Counted from the stretch's first letter, positions 47,901-62,458 are shown. The stretch: DNA of 64,000 nucleotides from Varroa destructor (GCF_002443255.2 NW_019211459.1:22310020-22374019); one strand, 5' to 3'. Notes: generated by a model from the letters alone, not told the origin. Translations and numbers: made by a program.

Positions 47901-49000
47901 CCAAAAAAATTAGTAGCTAAAGGCTTTGTTTGTGGGTTACTGCGTTTAACCGTGTTCATATTGAAAGACTACTCCTCTTGGTCCTACATAGATTTTTCGT
48001 AGAAGCAATATGTGTGAATTAAAGTTTACTCAAATGTCATGTCTCTTATATGATTTTGTGCGCACTGACTCCATAATAGTAGCTGGATGACACGTAAGCT
48101 TCTTAGCTATAATAACTTCTCGAAGGGTCTAGAAACAGTTATATTTGAACCGAATCACTCAGAAGCACCTAAGCGAATATTCCACTGGATATTGGAAGAG
48201 CTTCCACCTAACAGTTACTTTTTGATCAATATATTTGGCAGTAGCTGGCGACAAATCCGGGATAAACTTTGAAGGTGCGAGGTATTTTCCATCTGATGTG
48301 AGTGCTCTTTAGCAATTCATGGGGGCCGAATATACCAAAAGTCCGTTGTTGCACTGATTTCCAGTTGGACTTTTCCGCGTGCCCCACCTTGTGTGCAACA
48401 ACGTCCCGATAACTAGGCGTATGGCGGTAATTATATCTATTATTTTTCTTATTTTAAAAATGAATTTAGAAGTGAAGGGGATTAAGGACAATACAAGCCA
48501 CTACTGATCCTCTTAGCGTCTCCGCTACTCTTACCCCCAAGTTAGATAAGAGATTCTTATTTCCTAACCACAGAGTTCTGCTGCTTTCTTGTGTCGTCAC
48601 CAAGCCACATGCTTGTTTATGGGTCAATTTCGATTCGACCGCAGCAACATAAGAGCTCTTCATCTGAACCAGAGGGCTATAACGCGCTAAAGATTAATAC
48701 ACAGTTGGCTTTGCTCTCTCCTTAAACTTCCCCTCCTTGCACCTCTCGACGGCGATGAATTCAAGCTTGCTAGCACAGGCATTCATGGAGTAACTGTCGC
48801 GCTGTGATCGGCTCCGTTCCCTCTTCATATGATTAGAAAGACTCTCGAGGAACTGAAAGGGGTTACAGGAGGGGGGTGCCAAACCGACAACAAATGGAAG
48901 CATTATATGGTTATTCTTTCGGTCGTCATACTAGTAGAAACTCTTCTCGCTGCTGCACTGCTTCCATATATACATATATTTCTATATATGTATATATATG
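44940..49000. other. Mostly non-coding stretch
   Basis: A candidate exon at 44960-45171 is described as a finding. The GC-rich part ends near 45.6 kb; from there to 49 kb the DNA is AT-rich with no recognised gene. A short TA tract lies at 46196-46209. Confidence 0.35.
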
Positions 49001-49040
49001 TGTGTGTGTGTGTGTCTGTGTATGTGTGTGCATGTGTGTA
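48975..49040. repeat. Compound microsatellite (AT)n(GT)n, imperfect
   Basis: AT-rich alternation passes into GT repeats with interruptions. Confidence 0.9.
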
Positions 49041-49099
49041 GGCTGTATCGGTCTGTGCTAAAACCTCCAAATGAATTGCACTTTCTCCACCCAACAGCC

Positions 49100-52000
49100 G
49101 CCAACTGCCCATGACTTCGGCGATTCTGGGCCAGTCACAGGCGCCGCCGTTCGTTCGTTCTTTCGTTTAGTTTGTCGCCGCCCAATTGTAGACGGAGGTC
49201 GTATGGATGAGGACGGTATTGTGTACTGTCTGACGCTCCCCGCGGCCAGCAAGTATTTCTATATTCTTATAGCGGTTCTGTCGCGACTCAACCGGCCGGC
49301 CAAGCACCTTCCTGGCATCGTGAGGCGGCTCACTACGTAAGCGACCACGCCATATGGTTAAGGTCGGGTGATGGAAGTGGTTATACGACCGGTCAGTTTG
49401 GTCGCGCAAGCCGATTTGCGAGCGGCGCGGTGACGCGAACACCTCGATCCTTGGTCGGTCGACAAAGCAAAACTCACTGATTAGCAACGCCCAGTGCCCA
49501 CCTGACCCCACGGTGCCCTGTATGACCACAAGCAATCCTAAATATTTCTCCTGGATGACTTTCTCATTTACGACATTAGTATGGGCGAATTAGCACGGAG
49601 ACAGGCCCTACGATGGTGATGGAGCATCCCTAAATTCTCGGACGAGGGACTCGGTTCCCTTACTGCTGTGCGATGAAACATCGCCGTTTGGTCTTTGCTG
49701 CTTGGATCTGTAGTGGGGCTCAGGAAGCAAGCCATAACATAGTCGCTTGCTGCAAATTGTAAGTAACCTTTTCGGATATTGACTCCCCTATATAGGATTC
49801 TGGGACACTGGCAGGAAATTGTACGAACTCACATTGGCGATGGCAACCGCGGCGAGGACGGTACTTTTACAAAAATTCTAATAATATGCCCTATCTTGAT
49901 GACCCTATCTAGTCTCGCGAGTGCCAGGTTCGTGTTTACGCAATATTACTATTAATTACCAGTATGTGACACAAATATGAAGATAAACAGCAGACATTCC
50001 AGTATATATATAGACAAAACAAAGTAGTACAATTTAAAAATGCCGAAAAGTAAAAAGCACTGATAGGCTTGGTGTACTTTTAGGAGGTGTAGATCTATCT
50101 CGATCATGTATTTTGTATTTTTGGCAATTTTCAAGCAGTCCGCCATGTCAGGTCAGCGTGACAACACGTTACATGTATTGGATGCTGCTCTGTCGAAGTT
50201 TTTTTTTGAATTTCGTTATTTTCCTATTTGAAAGCAGTCTAGAACGAAATTTCCAACTATTGAGTACTTGATTATAAAAAAAGAAACCAATTAGAAAATA
50301 AATACTGCCGTGATTCGCCGTTTACATTCACAAACGGCCCATAAGTATTAACATCCTATGCGGGCGCAGTGCTTAAAGTTTGTTAATACTTTTCTACAAA
50401 CATGGCTTCTTTCTCTAAACACTGCATGTACGTTCGCTCTTACCACACTGATTTACTTTAAGATGTCGTTCACTTCGATGTTACATGTCCGTTGGCAAAG
50501 CGATACTCCAACTGAGCGAAGTGTATTGTCGCCGTCGTTGTCAAAAGCTGCCATCGGCATTCGGGAGTAGGGAGTCAGAAGAAAAAAGAGGGATATCTGA
50601 GCACAAACTCTGGTTAGAGCTTGAAAGACGTTGGTTCTACAAACGATGGCCCATGCCAGCAAATGAGACGCCTTTGTCCGTTTAAATGCGGGCGGACTCC
50701 GACGAATGTGGGCAGAAAAGCTTTGGTGAACACCACATGATAAAGCACTTGGAAGGGAGAAAATGGGAGTCAGGCAAAGGGCGAATAGTAGGGCGAAATG
50801 CAAGGGACGCATAGAAACTGGTACTTCTACCAACCTACGACCTACTAGAGTCGGTCGATTCCCGTGTATAGGCCGACAGACTGGTGAACGCCGAGATGGA
50901 CGGCGGCACCGGTAGCTACAACAAGAGGAAGTTCCGCTATCTTCTGTGGCTTCTGTAGCCTAGGCTGACTCAGGTTTGTAGGCTAGTCAGGCATCACAGC
51001 TTCACGAGGCATACAATCGGCATGCAATACGTTTCTATATATGGGGACACTGGAGTAGGGAAGACATATTATTGTCCGAAAAAAGATGTTTCTCTGTATA
51101 TAGGACAGCTTTTCAGGCAGAAAACGCGATGCTAGATATCCCTGAACGCCGACCTTGAAAAAGCTTCGGAAAATAGTGAAGGGGTGCACTGCAAAAATGG
51201 CAAACGTTCAGTGTTTTCAGCATATACCTGTACATCAAGGGTAGTGAATCACTGGTGAAAAATTTTAACTCACTGCTACAATTGGCATACATGGCAAAAT
51301 GCAACGAGATTTTCATATGTATTTGACATTTTAGGTGGGGGTTACAGGCGAATTAGGCCAAGTAGCTAAAACATAAAACTGAGAGAGGCTCAGTGGCGCA
51401 AACGACTGGAGAATTAAGAGTAGTTTAGGGCTTTATGGTAGCTTAAGCTAAATTGACATCTGAAATGCTGAGATATTACATATGCACGGTTGGCAAGTCT
51501 TCCTAAAGAAAATCGTTTATGTAAATAGTGGCATCACTTGTTACCAGTTCATTTAATGCAGCTTAATTTAACAGAGTTGCGGGAAAAGTCAGCGTAGTTC
51601 CGGCACACAGAATGAAATTAAAGCGTGTTCGAAATTAGTGGGACTAGATTAATTAATATTTAGAATATAATTATCCAGATTAGAATGTGATATGACTATA
51701 ATGAATTTTACTGCCGGCAAGTCTATAGTATTTCTCTAAAGAGTTGATCTTCAATCGCCAGTATGTGTCTACTTATACACTTATCTTTGATTAGACATCA
51801 AAATCAACATATAGCCTATATTAAAGAAAGACGATAAAAGTACAATAAAATTTTCAATGAACCATCGCTCATATGAACGGCAGCAGATTCAGGAGATAAA
51901 ACATGGGAATGATAAGTCCGATGGCAAGCAAGTCCTTGTAATCGGCAAAACTGTCGCTATGCGTTTGGCTCAGGCGTACTCACCGCTTATCTGAGCTCTT

Positions 52001-55000
52001 TCGCTTTACGGAGCCAAGGGATCAGGGGCCAAAGGGGGTATGCCCCCTTGAAAGGCGTGATTGTCTAGATAAGCTGACAGCTCGCTGCCACTACTGCGAC
52101 GATCAGTATGGAGCGCAAAGGGTGTACAACGAGTACGCACTCACAGAGCAACGTAGAACGAGCTATAGGAAATACTGAGTCCCATCGGGTGAGGTAAGCT
52201 CATTGGTAAGAGAACACATTAAGTGTCACACAGAAACTGCTGCCTCTGAGCCAGTGAGGTGAGGCGGTGAGTCTATGGTAGCCGGTCAAACTTAGAGGCA
52301 CGTGTCGAGCCCCACGGAATGAATAGAGGATAAGGAGCGGTTGACGGGGATCTATGAACGAAAAGACACAAGTTGTCCAGTAGGAGACCACTATAGTGAA
52401 AAGTTTGCGAATTCAGCCGTTTCAGTTTCGCAGGCTAAAAGTAAAACCTTTGCGCCAGTAGTGAGGAGGGTAGCGAGCGAGTTCGTGACGCGGCTTATGA
52501 GGATGGAAGAATTGTCGTTTGTAAGTGCTGCGACATCGGGACTCCTTGATGGAATCTGTCAAACGCTTCTTTCGAATGTTGCTCATACAACTGAACTACG
52601 TAAGAATTAAGGGGTGAATGAATAAGTATTATATGATAGACAAAATGCTTAAATCGGTGTATGACGGCCCTTACGAAAGGATCGTTACGCCGTCGTTAAA
52701 CCTTATGGGCAAAATAGCACTTGTTCCGAACGATTTCGAAGCGCAGTAGAGAGCCTGACTCTCTTGTCCGAAGGCCTGCATACTGCCGACCGGGAAAGAA
52801 CGCCGATAGTGGTAACACTAAACAAGAATGAACAAAAGGATATTGCACACTTCAAATGGCCCAAAAACGGGGGTCAAAAAATGCATTAGGATGGTCATAT
52901 TATTTCAATTTAAGCCAAGAACCTAAAGAAATATGACCGTATTACATCGATGGGGTTTGGTGTTCCCCAGCTGGGAACAACGCATAGGCTACAAACGAAT
53001 TAAAATGTATCACTATCGTTTACATACGACGTGAGCTCAAGACTTTCTATGTGTCATACTAACGGTTGCAACACATGATGTTTCAATAATGGAGTCCAAT
53101 CAAGACACCATGCCCTTATCATGCCAGGGATTTGGTGCGGCCTTCAATTGTGATTGAAGATGGAATTGAAGAACCTAGCTAGATTCAAAGCCAGATAAGA
53201 CCAAAATGAATGTGTTTGAACAAAACATCTTCAGAGATCGTATGTCCATCCCATGCTTTGTATAATAATTAAGCTTCTTTTTTAATAAAAACAAACTATT
53301 ATTGTTTAGTAGTTTGTAGGAATAAATTAGCCTAAAATAAATAATAAAGAATATCGTTACGTCGACGTCACTAATAAATAAGTCACTATTTATAAACGAA
53401 TCTGTGTACTAAATACCGTTTCAAATCTGGTGTGAAAACCATTACCGTTGCATCCAAGAAGATGACCGCTGAAGTTGTATCGTGCTATTTTTCAATTTCC
53501 TACGAAATATAATTTGTCTTCAGGTCCGTCAGATCGTTGTAATCGTCTAACAACACTTTTTTGGCAGCCTTAAAAGAAATGCCCCGAAGGGCTGCATCGA
53601 CGACTTGTTCAGTAAAAATATATAGCTTAGACAACCTTTATTTGGCATAGTATGCCCATTGTTACTGGCTATTATGTACTGAGGTCACAATACTGAAGTG
53701 CTACATAATTCATGGATGCTGACTGCGCCCTTACTGACAATTACTACTACTACAATTATATAACTAGCAAATGCAAGCTGACCAGAACAACAACGCCTAT
53801 CTTTATTTCTAAAATCCATGGCTTTCTCTTCCTCCATGATTACTTCTTTTGTCTATACCTGCAAACCCGTCCAAGTTAGGCGCTCCAGTCTCCATTTATC
53901 TAAAAATTTATATTAGCCAGTATCAGCGTATTTTTTTTTTAACTGTGCAAACATCACTACAATGTTTAATACATTTTATTTAAACTCAAATAAAATGATA
54001 GCACGAAACGTAATTTGCGGTTTGCATCCCCCGGTATATTCGACGCCCGTTGTTCTTCTTCGTTCCCGATTGACGGCATCCTATTGGATTCTGTACGATT
54101 ATTCTATATTGAGTACCACGGCGTTTCCAGCGCAAATTTCCGCCGCTGGAACATTGAGCAGCCCCAACATTACAAGCTTTACATAACTATACTGCTCGTA
54201 TTTTATCTTTCGGTACATGCATCACTCAGTAATGACGGCAGTGATAATGGGACGGCATGTGGAGCTTTGGGAATGTCTTAATGTTCGCAGCGTTGCCGCA
54301 TTCACAGCTTCCACTATTGGGCCTCCGGCAGCCAGGGTCTGCTTATTTGTAGATGAAAACGTTTTTCTCATGACACTTAGTTTGATTTTTTTGGGTGGTG
54401 GGGGGGGGGGGGGTATGCTCTTAGTTGTACATTGGGGAAAAGGAAGGAGTTTGTTTGTGGCTATGTATTGTGTGCGTTGACATTCGTTGGTTGTTCCAGT
54501 TTTTCTGCGTTTTCAACAGGGCCTACGCCACCTCTCGCTTTCTCGTTCCATTAGGCCGTTTGGTAGGCGCTTGGGGCGTTAGGACAGGCGAGGGGCAAGC
54601 GGCCGCAGAGCGGTGTGGTGATGCACATCAGAAGGAAGCCGTCCTTGCGTTTTCCCCATTTTGGACTTCTTCATAAACGCTACTGCAAGCTTTGTCGGTT
54701 AACTGTGTCCAAATGTCGACACTGCTAAAGAATAATTTTGTTTCCACTGGAACCGATCTAAAGTTCATATTTTTGTCGGTAGAACTTCCAGTTAGTAAAT
54801 TATTTTTGCTACTCTTTAGATTCTATCATGATAAACAGGAACATTAAATGCGTCGTCTTTAATATGTAGCAATATAAGAGTGCTTGTTGATGGATACTTG
54901 AGAAGTTTTCCTGTAATGTATTTTCCTAGAAAGCAATTGAGTAATGACGCACCGCAATCTTCCATTCAGGGTACTCTGGTTGACAATCTACAAGACTGGG

Positions 55001-55789
55001 AACTAACTTCTACAGGAAAGGAAACCGACCTTAGGTTGGAGGCGGCGGACCTTTCATCCTGCAAATAAGCACAATATGAAATCGGCTTGAATCGTTCGTG
55101 AAGCCTATTCCTAAATAATCTTTCTCCCTAAAGAGCTGGATCGACAGTTTGGGAAACACAACACACTCCCGGGCACCTGTGACCAACTACTCCAATTTTC
55201 GCCAGTGAGCCTTGGCCCGATTGTTGTTTACTCAGCGACCCCCATACACTCAATAGGCTTCTTATTGTGCTTATCCTGAGCGAACTCGCACTCTAACGAA
55301 ATGCGAAGCCGCCCAGGGCAATGAGAACTACGTAAGACAGCATCTGTTGTGTTACAAACCCCATCACCACCACTCATTCTCTCTTCTTCTCTAATTGTCC
55401 CTTTAGATCTTCCTGTTGTGTCTGTTATTGTTATTGTTGTTGTTGTTATTGCGGTCGCTACTGAGAGTCGCACGCCGACGCGTTTTTGGCGCCAAACTAC
55501 TTCATTACATGATATGCAACTGCGGCAACCCGACCCCACTTTACTGAGCTACTCCATTATGTTATCTTTCTATTTCTCTCTATTCTGTCTGAATTAAAAT
55601 ACAATTCAAATCACAATACTGTTCTACATGTAGTTTGGAGGCCACTCATTCGTGTGCTGCTTGAATCTACTTCGCTTTGCCCCTTTTTTCTGGCAGACAA
55701 GTAGATCTCAAGCCAAAAATGCCTCTTATTCGAGTTTGACCAATACTTCCTAACAACAAGGTACCGTATTATTGAAAAAGGTCGAAATA

Positions 55790-55790
<1 letters not shown>
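49100..55790. other. Non-coding stretch, nothing firmly recognised
   Basis: There is a GC-rich stretch at 49.1-49.5 kb with an 89-codon ATG frame (49071-49340) of unknown nature; see findings. From 49.9 to 54.4 kb the DNA is AT-rich, with another weak candidate exon at 52434-52520. I recognise no protein family. Confidence 0.35.
54400..54413. repeat. Poly-G run (14 G)
   Basis: Second long G tract of the window, preceded by TTGGGTGGT. Confidence 0.9.

Positions 55791-55791
<1 letters not shown>

Positions 55792-55832
<41 letters not shown>
55792..55832. repeat. (TA)n microsatellite
   Basis: About 20 uninterrupted TA units; the Tyr/Ile frame across it is an artefact. Confidence 0.97.
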
Positions 55833-55834
<2 letters not shown>

Positions 55835-55839
55835 CTAGC

Positions 55840-58800
55840 ATCCGATTTTTGTTTTTATCAGCTTTTTCCTTTAATTGTTTCGTTATATATATAGAAAATG
55901 ATACTAATGTTTCTATTGAAAAAAAATAAATAAAGAAGAAATGAGGCCTGTTGCCGAGCGTTCGCCTCGGCGTCACATGGCCGGTTCACCCTTCTAGTGG
56001 AAATGGGAAGTTCTAAAGACCGAAACACATCAGACGAAGGACACGTTTTCCACGCTAAAATCGGGTTGCATCGCACGCTATCGCTTCCCGCTGTGCTCCA
56101 GCCCCTCTCTCCAGTCAATTTAGCTCTCGGCTATTTTATTTGACCGCTGACGGTCTCGAAATTCTCCTTCTTCGTCTTGGGCAATTTGTTTGTCCTGAAC
56201 AGCTTTTCGCATTCGTGCTGGCCCGTAAAACGAAGCTTTTGGCCCCTCTCGTTTTCGGGTTTCGTCGCTCTCCATTCTCATCTGTCGCTTGTCGTTCTTG
56301 CAACTTCCGGCGTCTGCTCTGGATAGCTTACAGTGTGGTGGTGGTGTTGTTATTGTGATTGTTGTTGTTCCGTCTGCAAGGGCCTGCGATCTTCTCTTCG
56401 TAGACGTGATTGCTTGGTGCAATCAGTGTGGCCGTACGAGTAAGCCTTTGTAGATGTTTGCTCAAGCAGCCACACCGTTGGTAGAAAACGCAAAGCAAAA
56501 ACTGTTTTGCCTTGTCGTATCGTTGCTTGCACCAGGCAGCGGCTCTGATTGCTTCGTGGACTGTCTTTGGATGGAAATAGAGAATGGGCAAAATAGCAGA
56601 AAACCACGGGATTTCCCGCAATAGAATTGCCACGGTGGCATTAACGGCCACAAGGCGAAGGCGTAGAGGAAGTGTTGCAAGCAAGTAGATGAAAACGATA
56701 AAGAACAGCAAATGAGTAAATACTCGAGGTGAGCAGAAGAGGGAAATGAAGGGTGCCAAAGCTGAAAGCAAAAACGAATGAACAACGTCTAAAGTACACT
56801 GCGAGCTGATATTAAGGAATTTCTCATAAAAATAGGCAATATATATTTAATGAAAATCTTTCAAATATTAATAGTAAATATATAACGCTAATGATGATTT
56901 TCCTACGATCAGTGCACGAGCAGAAATAATCATTGACCGAAGTCTAGGTACGCGAATGTATAAGCACAGATTGACATGGTGCTGAGATGAGGCACATCTT
57001 ATTTGAGGCTCTACAAATTATACTGATTCAAACTTGGTGTAGCATTATCTATAGCGCTGTTATTTCGCCATCATGCGGCTATAACCTGGCCTGAATACAG
57101 GCGCATCGGTAGTTAGTTGATTGAATTTTGTTATGATGGAAAGTATCTGAGTTCAGATGAATGTTCGGGTGAATTGAGACGGATTATCTCTCAATGTCAT
57201 TACAGATCAAAGCCAATGGTCTAGTTTAGTAACGTAAGACCTCTTTCTGATCTATGTTAATTGATACCATACGCTGATTGGTGAGATTTACTAGGGACGA
57301 CGAACGGAACACATTCGAATCGTGGGTCGTAACTTGGAAAATACTTGGCTGAGGCTAGTCCTTAAAGACAATATGGCTAGGCCTTGTATTTTGAAACACT
57401 TCATTTATCTAGTAAGTAAACTATCATACAGAATAATATGGTTACGTTATACAAAGAACTGTACTGTAAATGTGATAATGGTTGCGACGCATAGAAAATG
57501 AAGCGGACCGGAACGCTTGCCCCAGATGTCTAGTCTCAACACTATATTTTACAAACCTTACGTTCTTTTTAAAAGATACAAGTTGATTGAATCAATATAT
57601 GCACGTTTTTCAAAAAAAAAAAAGCAAAAAAAAAAACTAGAAAGACACGCGGTTTGCCTGGCATTACCTATATATACAAACAACGATATATTACCAAAAG
57701 ACAGGTAAATAGCATGGCAAGCAGGGATTTCAAAAACAAATTACTTAGGGATCATGCTACAGGCTCTCTACCGGTGGAGCACAAGTATTCGATAGTTACT
57801 TGTCCGTATTAATGTATTGCAGAGAAATTTCGTTTGCATGATACTGCATCAGGATATGATGCGTGAAACCATCTATGGCGTTACCACTGTTGTACTACCA
57901 ATGTGTGCTAAATTAATGAGATATTCACCTGATCATTTCTAGTATCAACTATCGGTCCCCACCGTCTATATTTTTTCCCCTGTTCCCATTTTGACACTGA
58001 ACGGCTGGGAGGATGAAGTACTTGGGAGAGCACTTCAAGCGGAATGACCAACTAACGGACGAATGGACTATGAAATCGACTTAGTACTCACGTTATTCTG
58101 TAATGATTACGAAGAAATCGAATGCCTTCATAATAGCTTCCATAACAATTCCGTTTTGCCGAACTACGACCGTTAACATTGTTCGGCCCTATGCACTGGA
58201 TACTGCTCCCTTCTTTTGTATCTTGCGTAGTATCCCTATTGCTCTTTGTATTTCCTGACTTCGTCGTCATCGAGACATGCTCTCACATTGAAACACAACT
58301 GGGCAAACTTTTTTCAACACAGACTCGCCAACAATAATGTTCCCCCAAGCGGAGGACTCTATTTCCCATAAAAAATGACAAAGCCACAATGAAGACTGCA
58401 TTGATCTTCGAGCTGCGCGAAAGAACGTCTCACTATCTAATGGTCTCTCTCTCTGTGTATATATGTGTGTACATTTTCCCTTCTCTCACACTATCACCCT
58501 AATGTATGTATTTTTTAATAGTGTGTATACCAATGTTGGCCGAGTGCTATTCGCAGATGGTCTGCAACGAGAAACCACGAACCGAACGTACGTACGAACG
58601 AACGCGGGAAAAGAGGGTGCACAAAGCGTTTGTCGCGTCTTTGAGTTTCTATGTTTTTAGCTGGGCGACTGAAGCTGCTGGATCATTGAGTGCGGTTCCA
58701 TTCAGCCGACAGATATAATGCGACCTGATTGGCGAGAAAGTGGGCATTTTTGACAAGCGAGGAGATTGTGGCTGAGCAAAGAGGGCGACAAAACCTACGA

Positions 58801-60020
58801 TCCCCCATTAAAAGTAGACAATGAAACGTAGAAAATTAACGAAAGGTTGACATTTATGATAGTTTGCGCTGAAACTAATTTAGAACTCTGTGTTTGTCAG
58901 TGTCGGTAGCCTGAATGGGTACTGAAGTAATTCAGCACGGTAGATAGGTCCACATAGCATAAGGCAGGGTACGCATCTTGGAAAAAGGTCAGCTGGTTCC
59001 AGAAAATCTGTGACGTTGCACGCATTAGCTAGTTGAATGCCGTATTAGCAATAAATACGGTTGATGGAATCGTGAAATGAAACAGTCTTTGCTTTTTGAA
59101 TAGAATATACAGACAATTGTCTTTACAGTCTTACATTGACTTAGTGGCTCGTGTTACCGTAAATTATGACCGGTAGAAGTTGTCTGTACACTAGAATCTA
59201 TCCAGAGCTACCGTGCGTTGGCTTTGCTAGTATAGCACTTGATCGAGGGTAGCGCTAATAAAAATAGCTACAAGCAGCCTTGCACAAGGTTAATAACTCG
59301 TGAGGTTTAGCAGTATAGAAAGTTCACTGCAACTGGATCTACGTTTGTAATTTGATGGAACACGGAATTCGTGTTCGATCTGTTAGTTACAAACAAAAGC
59401 TTAGCAACATCTGCTAGATGATATTAAACGACTGGATGCACAGTTACAGCCTATAAGTAGCTCTCTATCGGGCACGAGAAGCCGCGACGAATCCTCGGCG
59501 TCTACAGTTTAGTCCGCTCAGCCGTACGTTCCGATTAATTCCAAAAAAAAGCTGATTCGGGGGCAAAAGGAGAGTGACAGAGAAGGAGCAAAGAAAGTTT
59601 CCTTTAAACTTACCTATATCGTCACCAGATGGGCGAACAATAAAAAATGATTTGAAAGATTTTCCGTGGAGATTGTGAGGAACAGGGTCGCTGCTAGAAG
59701 ATTGATAGTATGGTGGAAAGTTCTATAGCGGCTACAGGGATAGGGGTAGCCAAGGGAATCTAAAGTTGTCGTTGTCCAATAGTGCAACTTTGCTACAGTC
59801 TGTCTACTTGTGGATAGAGATGCCACTGTTTAGGTGTCGTTTGGTGGCCTTCCGCTGTAACGGCGCCACTACTAGGCGCGATACGGAACCTTGGTGTCCC
59901 GCCACTGCGACGCGTGCTTTTCCTTTGTGCGAGTCTTTGGCTGGCTCACGAGTCGTTTTGCTGGATGACTGCTGAACAAGCATTCTGTGCAAATCGCATC
60001 GTTTGCCATAGACATCGAAT
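55840..60020. other. Non-coding stretch, nothing recognised
   Basis: A somewhat GC-richer part at 56.1-56.7 kb carries overlapping frames on both strands, of which the longest (56328-56771, minus) has no domain I know. The rest is AT-rich. Confidence 0.4.
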
Positions 60021-60023
60021 GAG

Positions 60024-60046
60024 GCGGCGTCCCACGCCGACGCCGC
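60024..60046. repeat. GC-rich hairpin, 8-base perfect arms
   Basis: GCGGCGTC (60024-60031) pairs with GACGCCGC (60039-60046) around a 7-base loop, inside a GC-rich island. Confidence 0.85.
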
Positions 60047-60049
60047 AGT

Positions 60050-62265
60050 ACCAGCCAATATACAGCCTACATATACAACGGTGCCGTTGAGTTGGAAAGC
60101 GCCGCGGCCGAAAGCTATGCTACAATGCGCAACGGCTACTACTGTGTGTAGCCGGGCCCGCTGAGAATACCCACTCCAGTCTCTTTCAAACGCCTTTTCC
60201 CTTCTGCCAATGCCCTAGCCCACTAACATAGAACCTTGAAAACTTCGCTACCACACTCCCTCCTAGCCCGGCTATCCCATTTTGCCTCTGCTAAATGAAT
60301 GAATTTAGCACTGTCATGCCCTATAATAGCAGAACGGTACGGACGGAGGAACAGGCAGAAAAGCTGGCCTTCTCTTGTCGCCCTCTGTAAACCCCAGTAC
60401 TATCGCGCATAGTAGTTCTCGTACCCGAAACACATTGTCCGCCCCATCTTCTTCCCCGAGTCGCCTGCCTCAAAGGCCACAATAGACTTCAATGGCAATT
60501 GAGAAGAGTCGCACGAACTGCAATACGCTCCATTAGGTAGACACAGCAGAAGACCACTGCTAACGCATGGCCCGTCAACGGCCGGACAAAAGACGCGCGC
60601 TGCATTTGCAGCTGCTTCTGCTTCTACAGGGAGGGCAGTAGCGTCTGCGGTGGCAAACATCGTCGGGACTGACGCATTCCTGAAGGAGTGGGGGCATATA
60701 GGGAAAAGTTTCGAAAGGGGCAAATGGGAACGCAGAGGGAAGGCAGAAGAAGGAGGGGTTAGCTAGTGAAACCCTCATGTTTTTCTTGTCGCGCAACAAT
60801 AGGAAAGACAGAACTTTGATGCGACAGTTTTTGCATGCGTTTTATTAGTAAAATTTATGTCAGGCTGCGCAAGCGAGAGATTTCAACTAATTATAATATT
60901 AGTGCAATGAGATAATAGACAATTCATATCAACAGGTTCTTTGTCTTTGGAAATATCGTGTTGTGTTTTATCCGTGGCTGCGTTACATGTATATGCTTGT
61001 CTGCTGTTCTGTTAGCCTATTTTTGGCCTTCTCCAATCACAAAGATGAGTGTGCATTAATTTGGGTATGTGTATGGATTCGCGCGTTTTGCTTGTTGTTC
61101 CCTTTGGATTTGTTACGCGAAAGGAACTTCCTTTGACATCCGCCGTTGTATAAACTCGCTGTCTTTAGGACAATTCGAACGGGAATGACTGAGTGATCTT
61201 CTTGAGTGCAAACAACATCCAAGGGCATCGTGTAGTTATCTACCTGAACAACCTCCAGCTTGCTAAGATCCATGTCCTTTGAAGGGAAGTACCCAAGCAG
61301 TTGCGGATATTTAAAAGAATCTTCCCTCTATTTTTATCCACAGGTTATTCTACAGGTTTTGCGAAAAGTGATTATATTAACAATCATTTATGTTTTTTTG
61401 TACAACGAACCAGCTAATCAGGGCAATTACTTAGCAGACGAAAAACTGCGTCTCGTAGACGGTCTCTCGCACCTTAAATTTTAGAAAATCACTGGCCGAT
61501 GACAAGTATCTCAGTGCAATCATTATAATGTCTTATTGCTACGTTACATTGTTTCGCTGGCTAGAAAGTTTCTGCTATACATGCAGTAACAAACTGTGGT
61601 AAGTTAAAATTACTAATGGTTTTAGTAATGAACCAAAGCTGTGAAGTACTTTTACGATTACGAGGCAGTCTATTTAAAGGGAAGTTATCAACAACTATCC
61701 AGCTTTTGAAGATTTTTAATAAACAATATCTCGAAAATTCAATTAATGGCTACGTTAACAGTACTCCGCTAATGATGATTGCAATATGCGTAAACTGAAC
61801 TCTCTCAAATGATCGTTGGCCGATACGGCAAGACCCAGGTCGTAGCCATATCTTTCTGGGATAACAATAAGAATGGAAAGGTGAAAATAATAAAAGTGAT
61901 ACATAGCCCATCATCTCGTTCTCTATTTTTATCGTAAGTGGCCGTAGGGTACTTCGTAATCGGATTGATACAGCCCAAAAACAACGATGTTGGATAAAGC
62001 ACGTATTACGTTCACGTTCAACAATAGTCTCAATTATATTTCGGTTTATATCTGTTGCTACAGTGTATTTCCACTAGTGACACAAAAAGATTTCCACACT
62101 TATCTCGTCGAAAGCGTCGAGCTTCACGAAAAGTGGGTTCAGCCCGAAAACGCAACGACTCGAAAGCTTGCAATCATCTGCCTGCTAAATTGTGCTACAA
62201 GATTACGGGAGGACGATGCATATAGCGATAAAACAAGTCAGTGAGCACACATAATACGAGGGTGA
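60050..62265. other. Non-coding stretch, nothing recognised
   Basis: GC-rich until about 60.75 kb, then AT-rich. Frames of 60-107 codons show no family. Confidence 0.4.
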
Positions 62266-62370
62266 ACTAAAGTGGCATGGCACGGCACATATTTTCTTAT
62301 AAAGAATTAATGAGCTGATGAGAATAAAGATCCAAAATCTATTTCAAACAGTTCATGCCACTTCTTTAGC
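62266..62370. mobile_element. Possible tiny inverted-repeat element (MITE-like)
   Basis: ACTAAAGTGGCATG on the left and, reversed on the right, GCTAAAGAAGTGGCATG form imperfect terminal inverted repeats around about 75 bases. The core AAGTGGCATG (62270-62279) is matched exactly at 62354-62363. I see no clear target-site duplication and no second copy in this window, so the call is tentative. Confidence 0.3.
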
Positions 62371-62458
62371 ACGATCTGAGTAAGCAATTCTCGGCCTGTT
62401 ACCTGAATGCAATCGCTTCCATAGAGACGATCATTTTATTCGAGGCCTCTATTAATTA

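Noticed and set aside
56328..56771. 147-codon minus-strand frame with hydrophobic N-terminus
   Set aside because: No family resemblance; ends in an Asn/Thr-rich stretch encoded by a GTT-type repeat; opposite strand also open.
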